Source of the DNA: Catenuloplanes indicus | GTDB taxonomy: Bacteria; Actinomycetota; Actinomycetes; Mycobacteriales; Micromonosporaceae | NCBI RefSeq assembly: GCF_030813715.1 | Contig: NZ_JAUSUZ010000001.1 | Location: 2,728,001 to 2,792,000 of the forward strand | Length of the DNA: 64,000 nucleotides | Direction of reading: 5' to 3' | Shown here: positions 8,249 to 19,863 of the stretch, one piece after another | Layout: every line of letters begins with the position of its first letter | How positions within the stretch are numbered: position 1 is the first letter of the stretch | The notes under the pieces: generated by a model | Databases searched by the model: none | Told to the model about the DNA's origin: nothing | What the model saw: only the letters and a program-made list of their open reading frames with translations | Translations under genes and position numbers: made by a program

Positions 8249-11200
8249 ATGGACGTTTCCGGGTCGCAGGGGTTCCAGATCGGCTCGGGCAACAACCAGA
8301 CCAACAACCACTATTACGGCACCGGCGGCCCACCGCACTCCGCCTACCTCGACCTGGTCAGGCACATCGCGCCGCGGCAACTGCTGAACCGGGACGCCGA
8401 GCTCGCGCAGATGGCGAGCTTCTGCCTCGATCCGGAGCGTGAGCCGTACCTGTGGTGGCGTGCTCGCGCCTGGTCGGGCAAGACCGCTCTCCTCGCCTGG
8501 TTCGTGCTGCACCCGCCACCCGGTGTGCAAGTGGTCTCGTTCTTCATCGCGGGCCGGGTGGCGCACCAAGCGACCCAGGCGGCCTTCGCCCAGCTGGTCC
8601 TGGAACAGCTGGCCGCGCTGCTCAACCAACCGCTGCCGGCCGGACTGACCCCGGTCAACCGGCCGGGCCTGCTCATGCGCATGCTCGCCGACGCCGCCGC
8701 GCACTGCCGCGGGCGCAACGAGCGACTGGTGCTCGTGGTCGACGGGCTGGACGAGGATCTGGGCAACGATGCCGCGGGCGAGCCGACCATCGCCGATCTG
8801 CTGCCCGCGACGCCGGCCGACGGGCTGCGGATTATCGTCTCCAGTCGCCCCAATCCCCCGGTCGACCAGCTCGTCTCCCGTCGTCACCCGCTGAACTCCC
8901 CCGGCGTGGTGCGGGAGCTCGCCCAGTCACCGCACGCGGAGGACATCGAACGGGTCGCGGTACGAGAACTGAACCGGATCGCGTGCGGCGAGCCGCCCGG
9001 AGCCGGGATCCTGAGCCTGATAACGGCCGCGCTGGGCGGGCTGGACCCGGACGACCTGGCCGACCTGGCCCAGGTCTCCCGCGCCGAGATCACCACGTTC
9101 CTCGACAGCGTGCGCGGACGCACCTTCCTGAGCCGGCCGAGCGTCTGGTTCGCCGGGACCCGTCCCGGCTCCTACGTGCTCGGTCACCAGGAGTTGCAGC
9201 GCATGGCGGAGAGACAGCTTCGCGACCGGTTGCCGGGCGACCGCCGCCGGTTGCACGACTGGTTCGACCGCTACCAGGCCCTGGGCTGGCCGGCGGAGAC
9301 GCCCGAATACCTGCTGCGCGGCTACTTCCAGATGACCAGAGCCGTCGGCGATCACGCGCGGATGCTCGCGTGCGCGATCGATCCGGTGCGCCACGACCGG
9401 ATGGACAGCGTCAGCGGCGGCGACACGGCCGCGCTGGGCGAGATCGCGGCGGCGCAGGCAGTGCTGCTCGGCCGGCCGGTGCCCGACCTGGCCGCGCTGG
9501 TCCGGCTGTCCATCGCCCGCGAGCGCCTGACCAGCCGGAACACCGGCACCCCGACAAAGCTACCGGTGGCCTGGGCGAAAGCCGGGGAGCTGGGTCGGGC
9601 GGAGTCGCTCGCCTACGCGATCACCGACGTGGAGGATCGCGCGCAGGCACTGGCTGAACTGGCGGCGCATGCGGAGTCGGTCGGCGACCGGATCCGTGCG
9701 GCGCGCATGGGCGGCGAGGCGATCCGGCTGGCAGCCGTACTACCGGCGGGCCGGCTTGCGACGCTGGCCGTGCAAGCGGACACGGCCGGGCTTCTCGACT
9801 ATGCCGACGCTCTGACCCGGGCCATCGGCAGCGCGCGAGAACGCATTGAGGTCCTGGAAAGGCTGGCACTCAACGGCGCCGAACGGAGCGACGTCAATCG
9901 GCACCGCACGCTGATCCTCCAGGCGGTAGCGGCCACCGAGGACGTTGCGCAGGTGCACCCGCGCAGCACCCTGACGCGCAGGCTGGTCCTGGCGGCCGGT
10001 CTCGGCTCGAATGACTCTCTGGCAGCGGATGTCAGCCAGCGGATCACCGACCCGGCCGCTCGCGCCGAAGTTCTCGCCGAGCTGGCGGGCACCCTCCACC
10101 AAAGTGGGCACACGGACCGTGCCCTCGCCATCGCGTCGGCGCTGGAGCCGGGCTCGCACCAGTCCGATCTCCTGTCCACCATCGCCGAGACCATGGATGA
10201 ATCCGGTAAGCACGACGACGCGATCAGGACAGCAGAGATGATCGTTGATCCGGAAGGACGGGAGGGTGCCATCGCCAACCTAGCCGAACTGGCTCTCAAG
10301 CACGGGGATCGGGTACGCGCGATCGATCTCATCGCCAGGGTCGTCGATCCGGAGCGGCAGGAGCGTGCCGTCCGCCGGATGATGTCTAAGGCCATCAAGC
10401 GCCGCACCTTCAACTACGCGCGAAAGTTGGCCCTCGCCGTCTCCGACGCCGACCGTCGCGACGACGCCCTGGCGAGGCTGGTCGAGGAGATGGAGGAACA
10501 CGGTTGGGTAGAGGAAGCGCTACAGATCGCGTTGACGATCCCCGGTCCGAAAGCTCAGGCCCGCGCGCTTGAGCATCTGATCGACGCCATGCAGCGGGAC
10601 GGCCACGATGTTGAGGCCGTCGAGCTGGCCGATCGGATCCGCGATGTGAACCTCCGCGCCGACCAGTTGACCAATCTCGCTACGTCGATCGGGTCCCGTG
10701 GTGACTACGAACGTGCGCTCGAGATCGTGAACCGGGTCCGCAGCGACGACCATTCGACGCATGCCCTGTCGCAGCTCGCCAGAATCGCGGCAGCCGCACG
10801 GGACCATGACCAGGCGATCAGATTCACCGGCGCCATCATAGATGAGGCAACCAGGTCCGAGGCCCTGGCCCGGCTGGTGAGTGCAGAGATCATCCGCCAC
10901 GACCAAGATCAGGCTCTGGTCTACGCCACGATGATCGACGACGAGTACACCCGCACCGGCGCAATCATCGAGGTGGTCACCGCGCTGGTCCAAGCGGGCG
11001 AGTTGGCTCGGGCCGCCACGCTGGCGGGCGGCCTTCCGGCGGGACTGTCGAAGGCGAATGCCTTGGCCATGATCGCAGCGGACCCGGCCGTCGATCCGGA
11101 GCTCCGCACAGTCCTTGCCCAAGAGTCCGAAGAATTGGCACGGCTGACGGCACTGCCTTATGCGAACCGCACCGTATTGGCGGCCATGGCGTCGGTGGCG

Positions 11201-12661
11201 GCGTCACGCGGTGAACGAGAGCGGGCAGCCAGCCTTGTCGCACAGGCCCGGGAGACTCTTGAGCTGGTGGCGGACGTGACAGAACGGGTGGAGACGTTGG
11301 AACGGCTCGCTCGTGCCGCCCGCGAGATCCACGACGCGCAACTGGCCGCTGCACTGGTGGCCGAAGCGGAAACCACCGCCCGGAACGCCACAACGCCGGC
11401 GGAGCGCCGCGACGCCCTCGTCCATCTCGCCCTCACCGCGTGGGCCGACGGCGAGTGGGAGCGTGCCGGGAAGCTGGTCCAGGCCGTTGATCGGGACTGG
11501 CGGGACTTCGCGCTCGATCGGCTGTTCGAGCTGGTTCTGGGCGCGCAGAACGAGGAACGCGCGACCGAGATCGCCAGGTCCATGTCCGATCCGTTTCGAC
11601 GTGCCGCTGCTTTGAGCCTTCTGGCGAAGACCTCGGTCGACCGCGGCGATGTCGACCATGCCAGAAAGCTGCTGTTCGAGATCGACGCCGAGCGGCGTGA
11701 CCGCGAGGTCACCGACCTAGCAGAGGCCGTCCTCGATGCCGGCGACGAGGCATCCGCGGCCGCACTGACCAGCCTGATCGAGGACGGGGAGGACCGGGAT
11801 CGGGCGCTGGACCTGCTCGTCGAACGGGCGATCCGTATTGGTGACTACCGGCGTGCCGACCTGCGTGCGCGAGACATGACCCTCGGCTGGACACGGTCGT
11901 CCGCCCGTACGAAGATCGTCAAGGCCGCGATCCGGGCCGTACAGCCCGACATCGCAGCCGAGATCGTCCTCGACCTCTCGCCCGCTGAACGGGAGTTCGA
12001 GTTGGACGAGATCGCGGAGCTCGCCGTAGATCATCATCAGACCGCGCTCGCCCAGGCATGCATCGACATGGGCGACTCGAACTACTGGACCACAGCACTG
12101 CTCATCAGGCTGAGTCGCGAGGCGGTCGAGGCCGGTGACATCAGGGGGGCGGTCGGCTTCGCGGCGCAGATCACCGACTGGCGGCAGTCGGACGCGCTGA
12201 AGGAGGCCGCCGACGCTGCCGTCCACGCCGGCCAGTTCGCGATCGCGATCGAGGCAGCCGAGGCCGTCGACGACGAGTCCGACCGGAACGCCCTGACGCT
12301 CAGGCTCGTGCAGGCCGCCGTTGGAGCGGGCCGGGCCGACGAGGTCACCACGTCGGCCGGCTCCCTCTCTGACCCGGAGGAACAGGCTGTGGCCGTCATG
12401 CACCTGGTCCGCGCGCTGTCCGAGGCCGGTGAACCGGCCCGCGCGACCGACATGGTCGCGCAGATCCTGGACCCGGCGGAGCAGGCGAAGGCCTACGCAT
12501 TCCTGGCCGAGAACGCCGGGGATCGCGCCGAGGCGGACCGGCTGCTCGCGCGAGCGCTGGCCGTCGCTCCCTGGACGCTCTGCCTCGACACGCTGACCAG
12601 GCTGCGCCCGGACGTGCTGCTGGACGTCTCGGACGACTACCTGGCGTTCGGCAAAGGCTGA
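8249..12661 (+). CDS. STAND-like P-loop NTPase with RHIM-like N-terminal motif and long helical-repeat C-terminus
   Basis: 1470 residues. Residues 1-24 carry an amyloid-signalling-like motif (FQIG at 9-12 within GFQIGSGNNQTNNHYYG), echoing the RHIM core [IV]Q[IV]G. The NTPase follows. Walker A is ARAWSGKT at 72-79, with Ala where the first Gly is usual; Walker B is LVLVVDGLDED at 160-170; an Arg sensor is in IIVSSRP (Arg200). From about residue 430 to the end run some 30 degenerate 30-35-residue helical hairpins (pattern ALAELA..GD..RAL..A..I.DP..R), a TPR-like superhelix suited to sensing a ligand. Family knowledge: STAND proteins oligomerise on binding a trigger, often in phage defence. No effector gene is adjacent. 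The central part looks less GC-extreme than its neighbours, possibly a sign of transfer. Confidence 0.88.
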   Translation: MDVSGSQGFQIGSGNNQTNNHYYGTGGPPHSAYLDLVRHIAPRQLLNRDAELAQMASFCLDPEREPYLWWRARAWSGKTALLAWFVLHPPPGVQVVSFFIAGRVAHQATQAAFAQLVLEQLAALLNQPLPAGLTPVNRPGLLMRMLADAAAHCRGRNERLVLVVDGLDEDLGNDAAGEPTIADLLPATPADGLRIIVSSRPNPPVDQLVSRRHPLNSPGVVRELAQSPHAEDIERVAVRELNRIACGEPPGAGILSLITAALGGLDPDDLADLAQVSRAEITTFLDSVRGRTFLSRPSVWFAGTRPGSYVLGHQELQRMAERQLRDRLPGDRRRLHDWFDRYQALGWPAETPEYLLRGYFQMTRAVGDHARMLACAIDPVRHDRMDSVSGGDTAALGEIAAAQAVLLGRPVPDLAALVRLSIARERLTSRNTGTPTKLPVAWAKAGELGRAESLAYAITDVEDRAQALAELAAHAESVGDRIRAARMGGEAIRLAAVLPAGRLATLAVQADTAGLLDYADALTRAIGSARERIEVLERLALNGAERSDVNRHRTLILQAVAATEDVAQVHPRSTLTRRLVLAAGLGSNDSLAADVSQRITDPAARAEVLAELAGTLHQSGHTDRALAIASALEPGSHQSDLLSTIAETMDESGKHDDAIRTAEMIVDPEGREGAIANLAELALKHGDRVRAIDLIARVVDPERQERAVRRMMSKAIKRRTFNYARKLALAVSDADRRDDALARLVEEMEEHGWVEEALQIALTIPGPKAQARALEHLIDAMQRDGHDVEAVELADRIRDVNLRADQLTNLATSIGSRGDYERALEIVNRVRSDDHSTHALSQLARIAAAARDHDQAIRFTGAIIDEATRSEALARLVSAEIIRHDQDQALVYATMIDDEYTRTGAIIEVVTALVQAGELARAATLAGGLPAGLSKANALAMIAADPAVDPELRTVLAQESEELARLTALPYANRTVLAAMASVAASRGERERAASLVAQARETLELVADVTERVETLERLARAAREIHDAQLAAALVAEAETTARNATTPAERRDALVHLALTAWADGEWERAGKLVQAVDRDWRDFALDRLFELVLGAQNEERATEIARSMSDPFRRAAALSLLAKTSVDRGDVDHARKLLFEIDAERRDREVTDLAEAVLDAGDEASAAALTSLIEDGEDRDRALDLLVERAIRIGDYRRADLRARDMTLGWTRSSARTKIVKAAIRAVQPDIAAEIVLDLSPAEREFELDEIAELAVDHHQTALAQACIDMGDSNYWTTALLIRLSREAVEAGDIRGAVGFAAQITDWRQSDALKEAADAAVHAGQFAIAIEAAEAVDDESDRNALTLRLVQAAVGAGRADEVTTSAGSLSDPEEQAVAVMHLVRALSEAGEPARATDMVAQILDPAEQAKAYAFLAENAGDRAEADRLLARALAVAPWTLCLDTLTRLRPDVLLDVSDDYLAFGKG

Positions 12662-12717
12662 GGGCGGCGCTCCCCACCCGTACCCCCGGAAGGGTTTGAT
12701 CTGGGAGCACCGCCCTC
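12660..12717. terminator. Bidirectional hairpin between the STAND gene and sdhB
   Basis: GAGGGCGGCGCTCCC pairs with GGGAGCACCGCCCTC (14 of 15 bp) around an inner loop that can pair further. It starts within the TGA of the NTPase gene and lies 20 bp from the end of the convergent sdhB, so it can serve both. Confidence 0.65.
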
Positions 12718-12736
12718 GGCGGCGGTCGGAGCGAGG

Positions 12737-13479
12737 TCAGCGGCCGGAGACGGCCTTCAGGTAGTCGGCGTTGAGGCGGCCGATCAGGTTGAGCGGGATG
12801 CCCTTCGGGCAGACCGTGGTGCACTCGCCGGCGTTGGTGCAGCCGCCGAAGCCGGCCTCGTCCTGGGCCTCGATCATGCTGACCACGCGGGAGGAGCGCT
12901 CCGGCTGGCCCTGCGGGAGCAGGCCCAGGTGGGCGACCTTGGCCGCGGTGAACAGCATGGACGAGCCGTTCGGGCAGGCGGCGACGCAGGCGCCGCAGCC
13001 GATGCAGGTGGCGGCCTCGAACGCGGCGTCCGCGTCCGCCTTCGGGACCGGCGTGGCGTGTGCGTCCGGCGCGGTGCCGGTCGGCGCGGTGATGTAGCCA
13101 CCGGCCTGGATGATCGTGTCCAGCGCGCCGCGGTTGACCACCAGGTCCTTGATCACCGGGAACGGTGCGGCCCGCCACGGCTCGATGGTGATCGAGTCAC
13201 CGTCGTTGAAGTGGCGCATGTGCAGCTGGCAGGTGGTAGTGGCCCGCTCCGGGCCGTGCGCCACGCCGTTGATCATCATGCCGCACATGCCGCAGATGCC
13301 CTCGCGGCAGTCGTGGTCGAACGCGATCGGGTCGTCGCCCTCGAGAATCAGGCGCTCGTTGAGGACGTCGAGCATCTCCAGGAAGGAGGCGTCCGGGGAG
13401 ATGTCGGTGACCTCGTACGTCACCATCCGGCCCTTGTCCTCCGGGCCCTTCTGACGCCAGACGCGCAGCTTGAGGTTCA

Positions 13480-13480
<1 letters not shown>
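12737..13480 (-). CDS. sdhB: Succinate dehydrogenase iron-sulfur subunit
   Basis: A 247-residue electron-transfer subunit of complex II, at the membrane face. The plant-type ferredoxin domain binds a 2Fe-2S cluster ([10 protein letters not shown], later Cys in TTTCQLH). The C-terminal domain has [14 protein letters not shown] and [15 protein letters not shown] for the other two clusters. Its ATG shares a base with the sdhA stop (TAATG), so it is the last gene of sdhCAB and is translationally coupled. Length and motifs match the non-classical two-gene-anchor-free type found in actinobacteria. Confidence 0.96.
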
Positions 13481-15416
<1,936 letters not shown>

Positions 15417-15417
<1 letters not shown>

Positions 15418-16181
15418 CAGCCCACCAGCCCGGTCGTCACGGCGAAGGGTACGGAGAGGAAGCCGGCGGTCAGCACCAGCGCGACCACCAGCGCGACGGC
15501 CCGGGCGACACGCTGCCCGCGCGCGGACTGCTGGCCCAGCGTACGGACCGCGCTCCAGATGCCGTGCCGCAGGTGGAAGCCGACCGCGATCACCGAGACC
15601 ACGTAGAACAGCGTCACGTACCACCGCTCCGGCGCGAAGTCGGCGACCACGTTGTTGTAGACCTCGCCCTCGGCGAAGTCCGGGTGCACCGTGCCGGTGG
15701 TCAGGTCCAGGATGTGATAGATCACGAAGAGCAGGATGATCACGCCGCCCCAGCGCATCGTGCGCGCGGCGTAGCTGCCCTGCACCTTGGGCCGGTGCGC
15801 GTACTTGACCGGGCGTGCCTTACGGGCCCGGATCGTCAGCAGCGTCGCGGAGACGATGTGCGCGATCACCGCGACCGTCAGGCCGATCCGCACCATCCAC
15901 AGACCCCACTGGTGGGGCAGCACCGGCGCACCGAGCTCGCGCAGCCAGTGCGCGTAGTGGTCGAAGTCCGCCGCACCCACGAAGATCTTGAGGTTGCCGA
16001 CCATGTGCGCGAAGAGGTAAAGGACCAGGACGGCACCGCTGACCGCCATGATGATCTTCAACGCCACAGTGGAGCGGGCGCGCGAGCGCCCGGCTGCCGG
16101 CTTGCGGGCGCCTGCGGGGCGCCCGGGGCCGGCCTTCTGCCCCGTGGCCTTCTTGGCCGGGGCTGAGGTATCTACCGCCAC
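15417..16181 (-). CDS. sdhC: Succinate dehydrogenase cytochrome b subunit
   Basis: The single-chain membrane anchor binding haem and passing electrons to menaquinone. Five helices are visible ([89 protein letters not shown]). His residues in LFAHMVG, AHIVS, IYHIL and GFHLRHG are haem-ligand candidates. I chose GTG 16181 because TTGGAC-N18-TACGGT ends 7 nt before it, a leaderless geometry. ATG 16223 or ATG 16247 in frame lack ribosome sites, and the latter is only 11 bp from the divergent LysR gene. The cytosolic head of about 35 residues is Lys/Ala/Gly-rich. Confidence 0.9.
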
Positions 16182-16188
16182 AAACTCG

Positions 16189-16258
16189 ACCGTAGGAACG
16201 GCGTCGGAATTCGTCCAATGCATGGGAACGATCAACTCGATAGACATAGGCTATTCGA
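16189..16258. promoter_or_regulatory. Divergent leaderless promoters for sdhCAB and the LysR gene, with a dyad
   Basis: Minus strand: TTGGAC (16213-16218) and TACGGT (16189-16194) precede the sdhC GTG. Plus strand: TAGGCT (16247-16252) lies 6 nt before the LysR GTG. A dyad TCGATAG (16237-16243) / CTATTCGA (16251-16258) covers the LysR -10 box, as expected for an autoregulatory LysR site. Assignments are from spacing only. Confidence 0.5.
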
Positions 16259-17203
16259 GTGCAGCTACAGCAGCTCCGATACTTCGTCGCAGTGGCAGAA
16301 CTCCGACATTTCACCCATGCGGCTGATCAGTTGGGCGTTTCACAGCCAACGCTCAGTAAGCAGATTCACACGTTGGAAATAGCACTCGGCGCACCGTTGT
16401 TCGACCGCCACCCGGGCAACGTCCGCCTCACCACGGTCGGCGAGACGCTGCTGCCGCTGGCTCGCCGCATCGTCACGGACGCGGACGCGGCCCGGCACGC
16501 GGTCCAGGAGATCGTCGGCCTGCGGCGCGGCCGGGTCCGGCTCGGCGCCACCCCCAGCCTGTGCACGTCGCTCGTCCCCGGCGTGCTCCGGAACTTCCGG
16601 GAGCACCACCCCGAGGTGGAGCTGCACGTCGACGAGGGCGGCTCACAGGACCTGGTCGTCGACCTGATCGCGCACTCGCTGGACCTGGCCCTGATCGTGC
16701 TGCCCGACCAGGGCAGCGACCCGGCGCTGCACACCGAGCAGATCCTGCGCGAGTCGCTGGTCGTCGCGTCCGTCGCCAGCGGCCCGCCGCCCACGCTCTC
16801 CGGCCGGCTCGCGCTCGCTGAGCTGCGCGACACCCCGCTGGTCATGTTCCGCGTCGGCTACGACCTGCGCACCGCCACCATCGAGGCATGCCGCCGGGCC
16901 GGTTTCACCCCCCGCTACGCGGTCGAGGGCGGCGAGATGGACGCGGTGCTCGCGTTCGTCGAGGCCGGCCTCGGCGTCGCCCTGGTCCCCGGCATGGTGC
17001 TGGCCAACCGCCCGCTGCTGCGCGCCACGCCGCTGGCCGCGCCGGGCGTGCACCGCACGATCGCGCTCGCCCGCCGCCGCGAGTCGGTCCTCCCGCACGC
17101 GGCCACCGCGCTCCGCGAGACGCTGCTCGACTTCATCGCGGCCGGTCCGCTCCCGGCGGGGGTCACGGTCATCCAGTCGCCGCCTGCGGCGCCGAATCCC
17201 TGA
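16259..17203 (+). CDS. LysR-family transcriptional regulator divergent from sdhCAB
   Basis: A 314-residue LysR protein. The N-terminal winged HTH is at residues 1-60 (LQQLRYFVAVAELRHFTHAA, LGVSQPTLSKQIHTLE), followed by the periplasmic-binding-like effector domain from about 90. The start is GTG 16259, with no ribosome site but a -10 box 6 nt upstream, so the mRNA is probably leaderless. Divergence from sdhC and the shared short promoter suggest control of succinate dehydrogenase, an arrangement seen in other actinobacteria. The effector is unknown. Confidence 0.92.
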   Translation: MQLQQLRYFVAVAELRHFTHAADQLGVSQPTLSKQIHTLEIALGAPLFDRHPGNVRLTTVGETLLPLARRIVTDADAARHAVQEIVGLRRGRVRLGATPSLCTSLVPGVLRNFREHHPEVELHVDEGGSQDLVVDLIAHSLDLALIVLPDQGSDPALHTEQILRESLVVASVASGPPPTLSGRLALAELRDTPLVMFRVGYDLRTATIEACRRAGFTPRYAVEGGEMDAVLAFVEAGLGVALVPGMVLANRPLLRATPLAAPGVHRTIALARRRESVLPHAATALRETLLDFIAAGPLPAGVTVIQSPPAAPNP

Positions 17204-17208
17204 CTCGT

Positions 17209-17282
17209 CGTCCCGCTTCCGGCGTGGCCGGAGCCCGCATGCTCCCGCGGGCTCCAGCCTCCGTGTGGTCACCACGAACCCC
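17209..17282 (-). repeat. Dispersed intergenic hairpin repeat, copy B
   Basis: On the minus strand it has the universal block CACGCCGGAAGCGGGA (17211-17226) and a perfect 8-bp hairpin at 17231-17254 (GAGCCCGC / GCGGGCTC, loop of 8). It also has GTGGTGACC, shared with copy A. It fills the gap between the convergent LysR and methyltransferase genes and may act as their common terminator. Confidence 0.8.
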
Positions 17283-17289
17283 GGGCCCG

Positions 17290-18096
17290 TCAGCGGCGGC
17301 CCCACAGCAAGCGGCAGGTGATCGGAATCCGGTAGCCGCCGTCCGGTTCCGCGTGCACGGCGGCGCGGGCGGTGACGCGGTCCTCCACCGCGGCCCGGTC
17401 CGCCGCGCCGAGCGTGCCGACGAAGGGCCCGTACGGACTGGTGTGCAGCACGTCGAGCAGCGCCGCCCGGCCGGCGATCCGGTAGTCGAAGGTGAACGCG
17501 GCCTCCTCGACCACCGCGAACCCGGCCTCGCGCAGCAGCCGGGCCCGACGGCCCGGCGTCGCGAGCACGTCGTACGCGAACGGGTCCGGCAGCGCCGCCG
17601 CACCCGCCAGGTCACCGACCGCGCCGTGCAGCAGCGCGATCAGTGTGTTCAGCTCGGCCCGGTCCCACACCGCCAGCGAGAACGCGCCGCCGGGCCGCAG
17701 CACCCGGGCCGCCTCGGCCAGCGACGGCCGGACGTCCCGGTGCTCCTCGTAGAGGAGCGCGAAGCGGGAGACGAGCACGTCGACGGACGCCGGCCCGGCC
17801 CCGGTGTCGCTCATCGGCCGCGTCTCGAAGGAGACGTCGCCGAGCCGCCGGGCCTTCGACCGGGCGAGTGCGATCATCGGCTCGGAGATGTCGACGCCCA
17901 GCAGCCGGGACGCCGGATACCGCGCCTTCACCGTGAGGCCGGGCTCGCCGGTGCCGCACCCCATGTCCAGCACCAGCGCGCCGTCCGGTATCCCCGGCAG
18001 CCGCTCCATGATCGCCCCGGTCACCGGTTCGCGGAGATACTCGCGGTCGTCCCACTTCCGCGCGATGGTGTCGTAGTCAGGCCGTTCCACCGTCAT
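17290..18096 (-). CDS. Class I SAM-dependent methyltransferase
   Basis: A 268-residue methyltransferase of the UbiE/Methyltransf_11 type. Motif I is VLDMGCGTGEPGL (about residue 43), the acidic end of strand 2 is LGVDISEPM, motif post-I is VDVLVSRFAL, and RVLRPGGAFSLAVW follows. A C-terminal substrate domain carries a GR(R)ARLLREAGFAVVEE segment. GGAAGG precedes ATG 18096; longer upstream frames lack a ribosome site. It is monocistronic between repeat copy B and the AraC gene. The acceptor substrate is unknown. Confidence 0.88.
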   Translation of the reverse strand: MTVERPDYDTIARKWDDREYLREPVTGAIMERLPGIPDGALVLDMGCGTGEPGLTVKARYPASRLLGVDISEPMIALARSKARRLGDVSFETRPMSDTGAGPASVDVLVSRFALLYEEHRDVRPSLAEAARVLRPGGAFSLAVWDRAELNTLIALLHGAVGDLAGAAALPDPFAYDVLATPGRRARLLREAGFAVVEEAAFTFDYRIAGRAALLDVLHTSPYGPFVGTLGAADRAAVEDRVTARAAVHAEPDGGYRIPITCRLLWGRR

Positions 18097-18190
18097 TGCC
18101 GTGTCCTTCCGGAGGGGTCGCGTTGCACCCCCAACCCTTCCGCCGCCCGCGGCGCACGACCATGCCGGATCGGTACGGGAACATACGCGA

Positions 18191-19090
18191 TCAGCCGGGC
18201 CGGCCGGCCGCGTTCTGCCGGTACCGCCCCGGCGCGATCCCGAACCGCCGCCGGAACGCGGCGGCGAACGCGAACTCACCGGCGTAGCCGACCTGCCGGG
18301 CGATGACCGCGAGCGGTTCCCCGGTCGTGCGCAGCAGACCGGCCGCGTGCCCCAGCCGCTGATGGATCACCCAGGTCATCGGCGGCTCCCCCACCAGTTC
18401 GGCGAACCGCCTGGCGAACGCGGCCCGGGGCAGACCCGCGACGGCGCTGAGCCGCCCGACCGTCCACGGCCGGTCCAGCCCTGCCCGCACCGCGCGCAGC
18501 ACGGCCGCGATCGCCGCGTCCGTGACCGCCGGCACCTCGGGCCGGGCCAGCCGCTCCCGGACCCACTCCAGGCCGTGCACGAGCAACAGGTCGACGACCG
18601 CGGGCAGGACCACGGCGGCGGCCCGCCGGTCCCGATGCACGTCCGTACCCACCAGGTCCACCAGCGCGCGCAGCGCCGGATCCCGGTGCAGCTCCGGGGA
18701 CGACATCACCACGACCTCGGGCAGCGTGCGCAGGTAGGGGTGCACCCGGCCACGGTTCAGCAGGTAGCCGCCGCAGACGAGCTCGACGTCGGCCGGACCG
18801 GGCTCACCGGGCTCGTTCGGGTCGGCGACCGGCAGCGAGCCGACCGGCCGCGGCGTGTCGGAGAACCCGTGCTCCGCGCCGTACGGGGAGAAGACGACGT
18901 CGCCGGGTCCCACCGGCACCGGGCGCCGGTCCGCCGCGACCAGCCAGCCGGTGCCGTGCCGGACCACGTGGAAGCCGGCGCCGTCGACGGCCGGGAACCG
19001 CAGGCCCCACGGTCCCGAACGGCGGAACAGGTGCCCACCGGCGGCGCCGCTCGCCCGCATGGTGCCGACGATGTCGGTGATCACGTCCAC
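18191..19090 (-). CDS. AraC-family transcriptional regulator with cupin-type sensor
   Basis: 299 residues from GTG 19090. The N-terminal half is a cupin-like AraC ligand domain (FHVVRHGTGWLVAADRR, VGPGDVVFSPYGAEHGF) of the cupin_6 type. The C-terminal 100 residues hold two HTHs (WTVGRLSAVAGLPRAAFARRF; PLAVIARQVGYAGEFAFAAAFRRRFG). It begins 17 bp after the hisF stop on the same strand, so it may be read through from hisF, although nothing links it to histidine. Similar proteins regulate oxidoreductases or efflux. The target is unknown. Confidence 0.88.
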   Translation of the reverse strand: MDVITDIVGTMRASGAAGGHLFRRSGPWGLRFPAVDGAGFHVVRHGTGWLVAADRRPVPVGPGDVVFSPYGAEHGFSDTPRPVGSLPVADPNEPGEPGPADVELVCGGYLLNRGRVHPYLRTLPEVVVMSSPELHRDPALRALVDLVGTDVHRDRRAAAVVLPAVVDLLLVHGLEWVRERLARPEVPAVTDAAIAAVLRAVRAGLDRPWTVGRLSAVAGLPRAAFARRFAELVGEPPMTWVIHQRLGHAAGLLRTTGEPLAVIARQVGYAGEFAFAAAFRRRFGIAPGRYRQNAAGRPG

Positions 19091-19107
19091 CGGTCGTGGG
19101 TCCCTGG

Positions 19108-19863
19108 CTATCGGACCGGGTGGCCGGCCTCGCGGAGCGCGGTCTTGACCTCGGGGATGGAGAGCTCGCCGAAGTGGAAGACGCTGGCGGCGAGCACCGC
19201 GTCCGCACCGGCCTCGACCGCGGGCGGGAAGTGGGCCACCGCACCGGCGCCGCCGCTGGCGATCACCGGGATGTCCACCACCTCGCGGACCCGGCCGATC
19301 AGCTCCAGGTCGAAGCCGGCCTTCGTACCGTCCGCGTCCATCGAGTTCAGCAGGATCTCGCCGGCGCCCAGCTCGGCCACCCGGCGTGCCCACTCGACCG
19401 CGTCCAGGCCGGTGCCGCGGCGGCCGCCGTGCGTGGTCACCTCGAAGCCGAGTTCGGGACTGCGGCGCACGTCCAGCGAGAGCACCAGGACCTGGTTGCC
19501 GAAGCGGTGCGCGATCTCGGAGATCAGCTCGGGGCGGGCGATCGCGGCGGTGTTCACGCCGACCTTGTCCGCACCGGCCCGGAGCAGCGTGTCCACGTTC
19601 TCCACCGAGCGCACGCCGCCGCCGACGGTCAGCGGGATGAAGACCGATTCGGCGGTCCGGCGCACCACGTCCAGCATCGTGCCGCGGTCGTCGGAGCTGG
19701 CCGTCACGTCCAGGAACGTCAGCTCGTCCGCACCGGCCGCGTCGTAGGCGGCGGCCAGCTCGACCGGGTCGCCCGCGTCCCGCAGGTCGGCGAAGTTCAC
19801 ACCCTTGACCACCCGCCCGGCGTCCACGTCCAGACACGGGATCACGCGCACCGCCACAGTCAT
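19108..19863 (-). CDS. hisF: Imidazole glycerol phosphate synthase cyclase subunit
   Basis: A 251-residue (beta/alpha)8 barrel joining PRFAR with ammonia from HisH to give imidazole glycerol phosphate and AICAR. The catalytic Asp is in [13 protein letters not shown] (Asp12 here) and the second in [10 protein letters not shown]. Phosphate loops are [10 protein letters not shown] and [11 protein letters not shown] 19863 overlaps the stop of the EamA transporter gene by ATGA. It is unusual in lying about 6 kb from hisH and priA, its normal partners, which sit upstream in the same orientation. Confidence 0.96.
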   Translation of the reverse strand: MTVAVRVIPCLDVDAGRVVKGVNFADLRDAGDPVELAAAYDAAGADELTFLDVTASSDDRGTMLDVVRRTAESVFIPLTVGGGVRSVENVDTLLRAGADKVGVNTAAIARPELISEIAHRFGNQVLVLSLDVRRSPELGFEVTTHGGRRGTGLDAVEWARRVAELGAGEILLNSMDADGTKAGFDLELIGRVREVVDIPVIASGGAGAVAHFPPAVEAGADAVLAASVFHFGELSIPEVKTALREAGHPVR

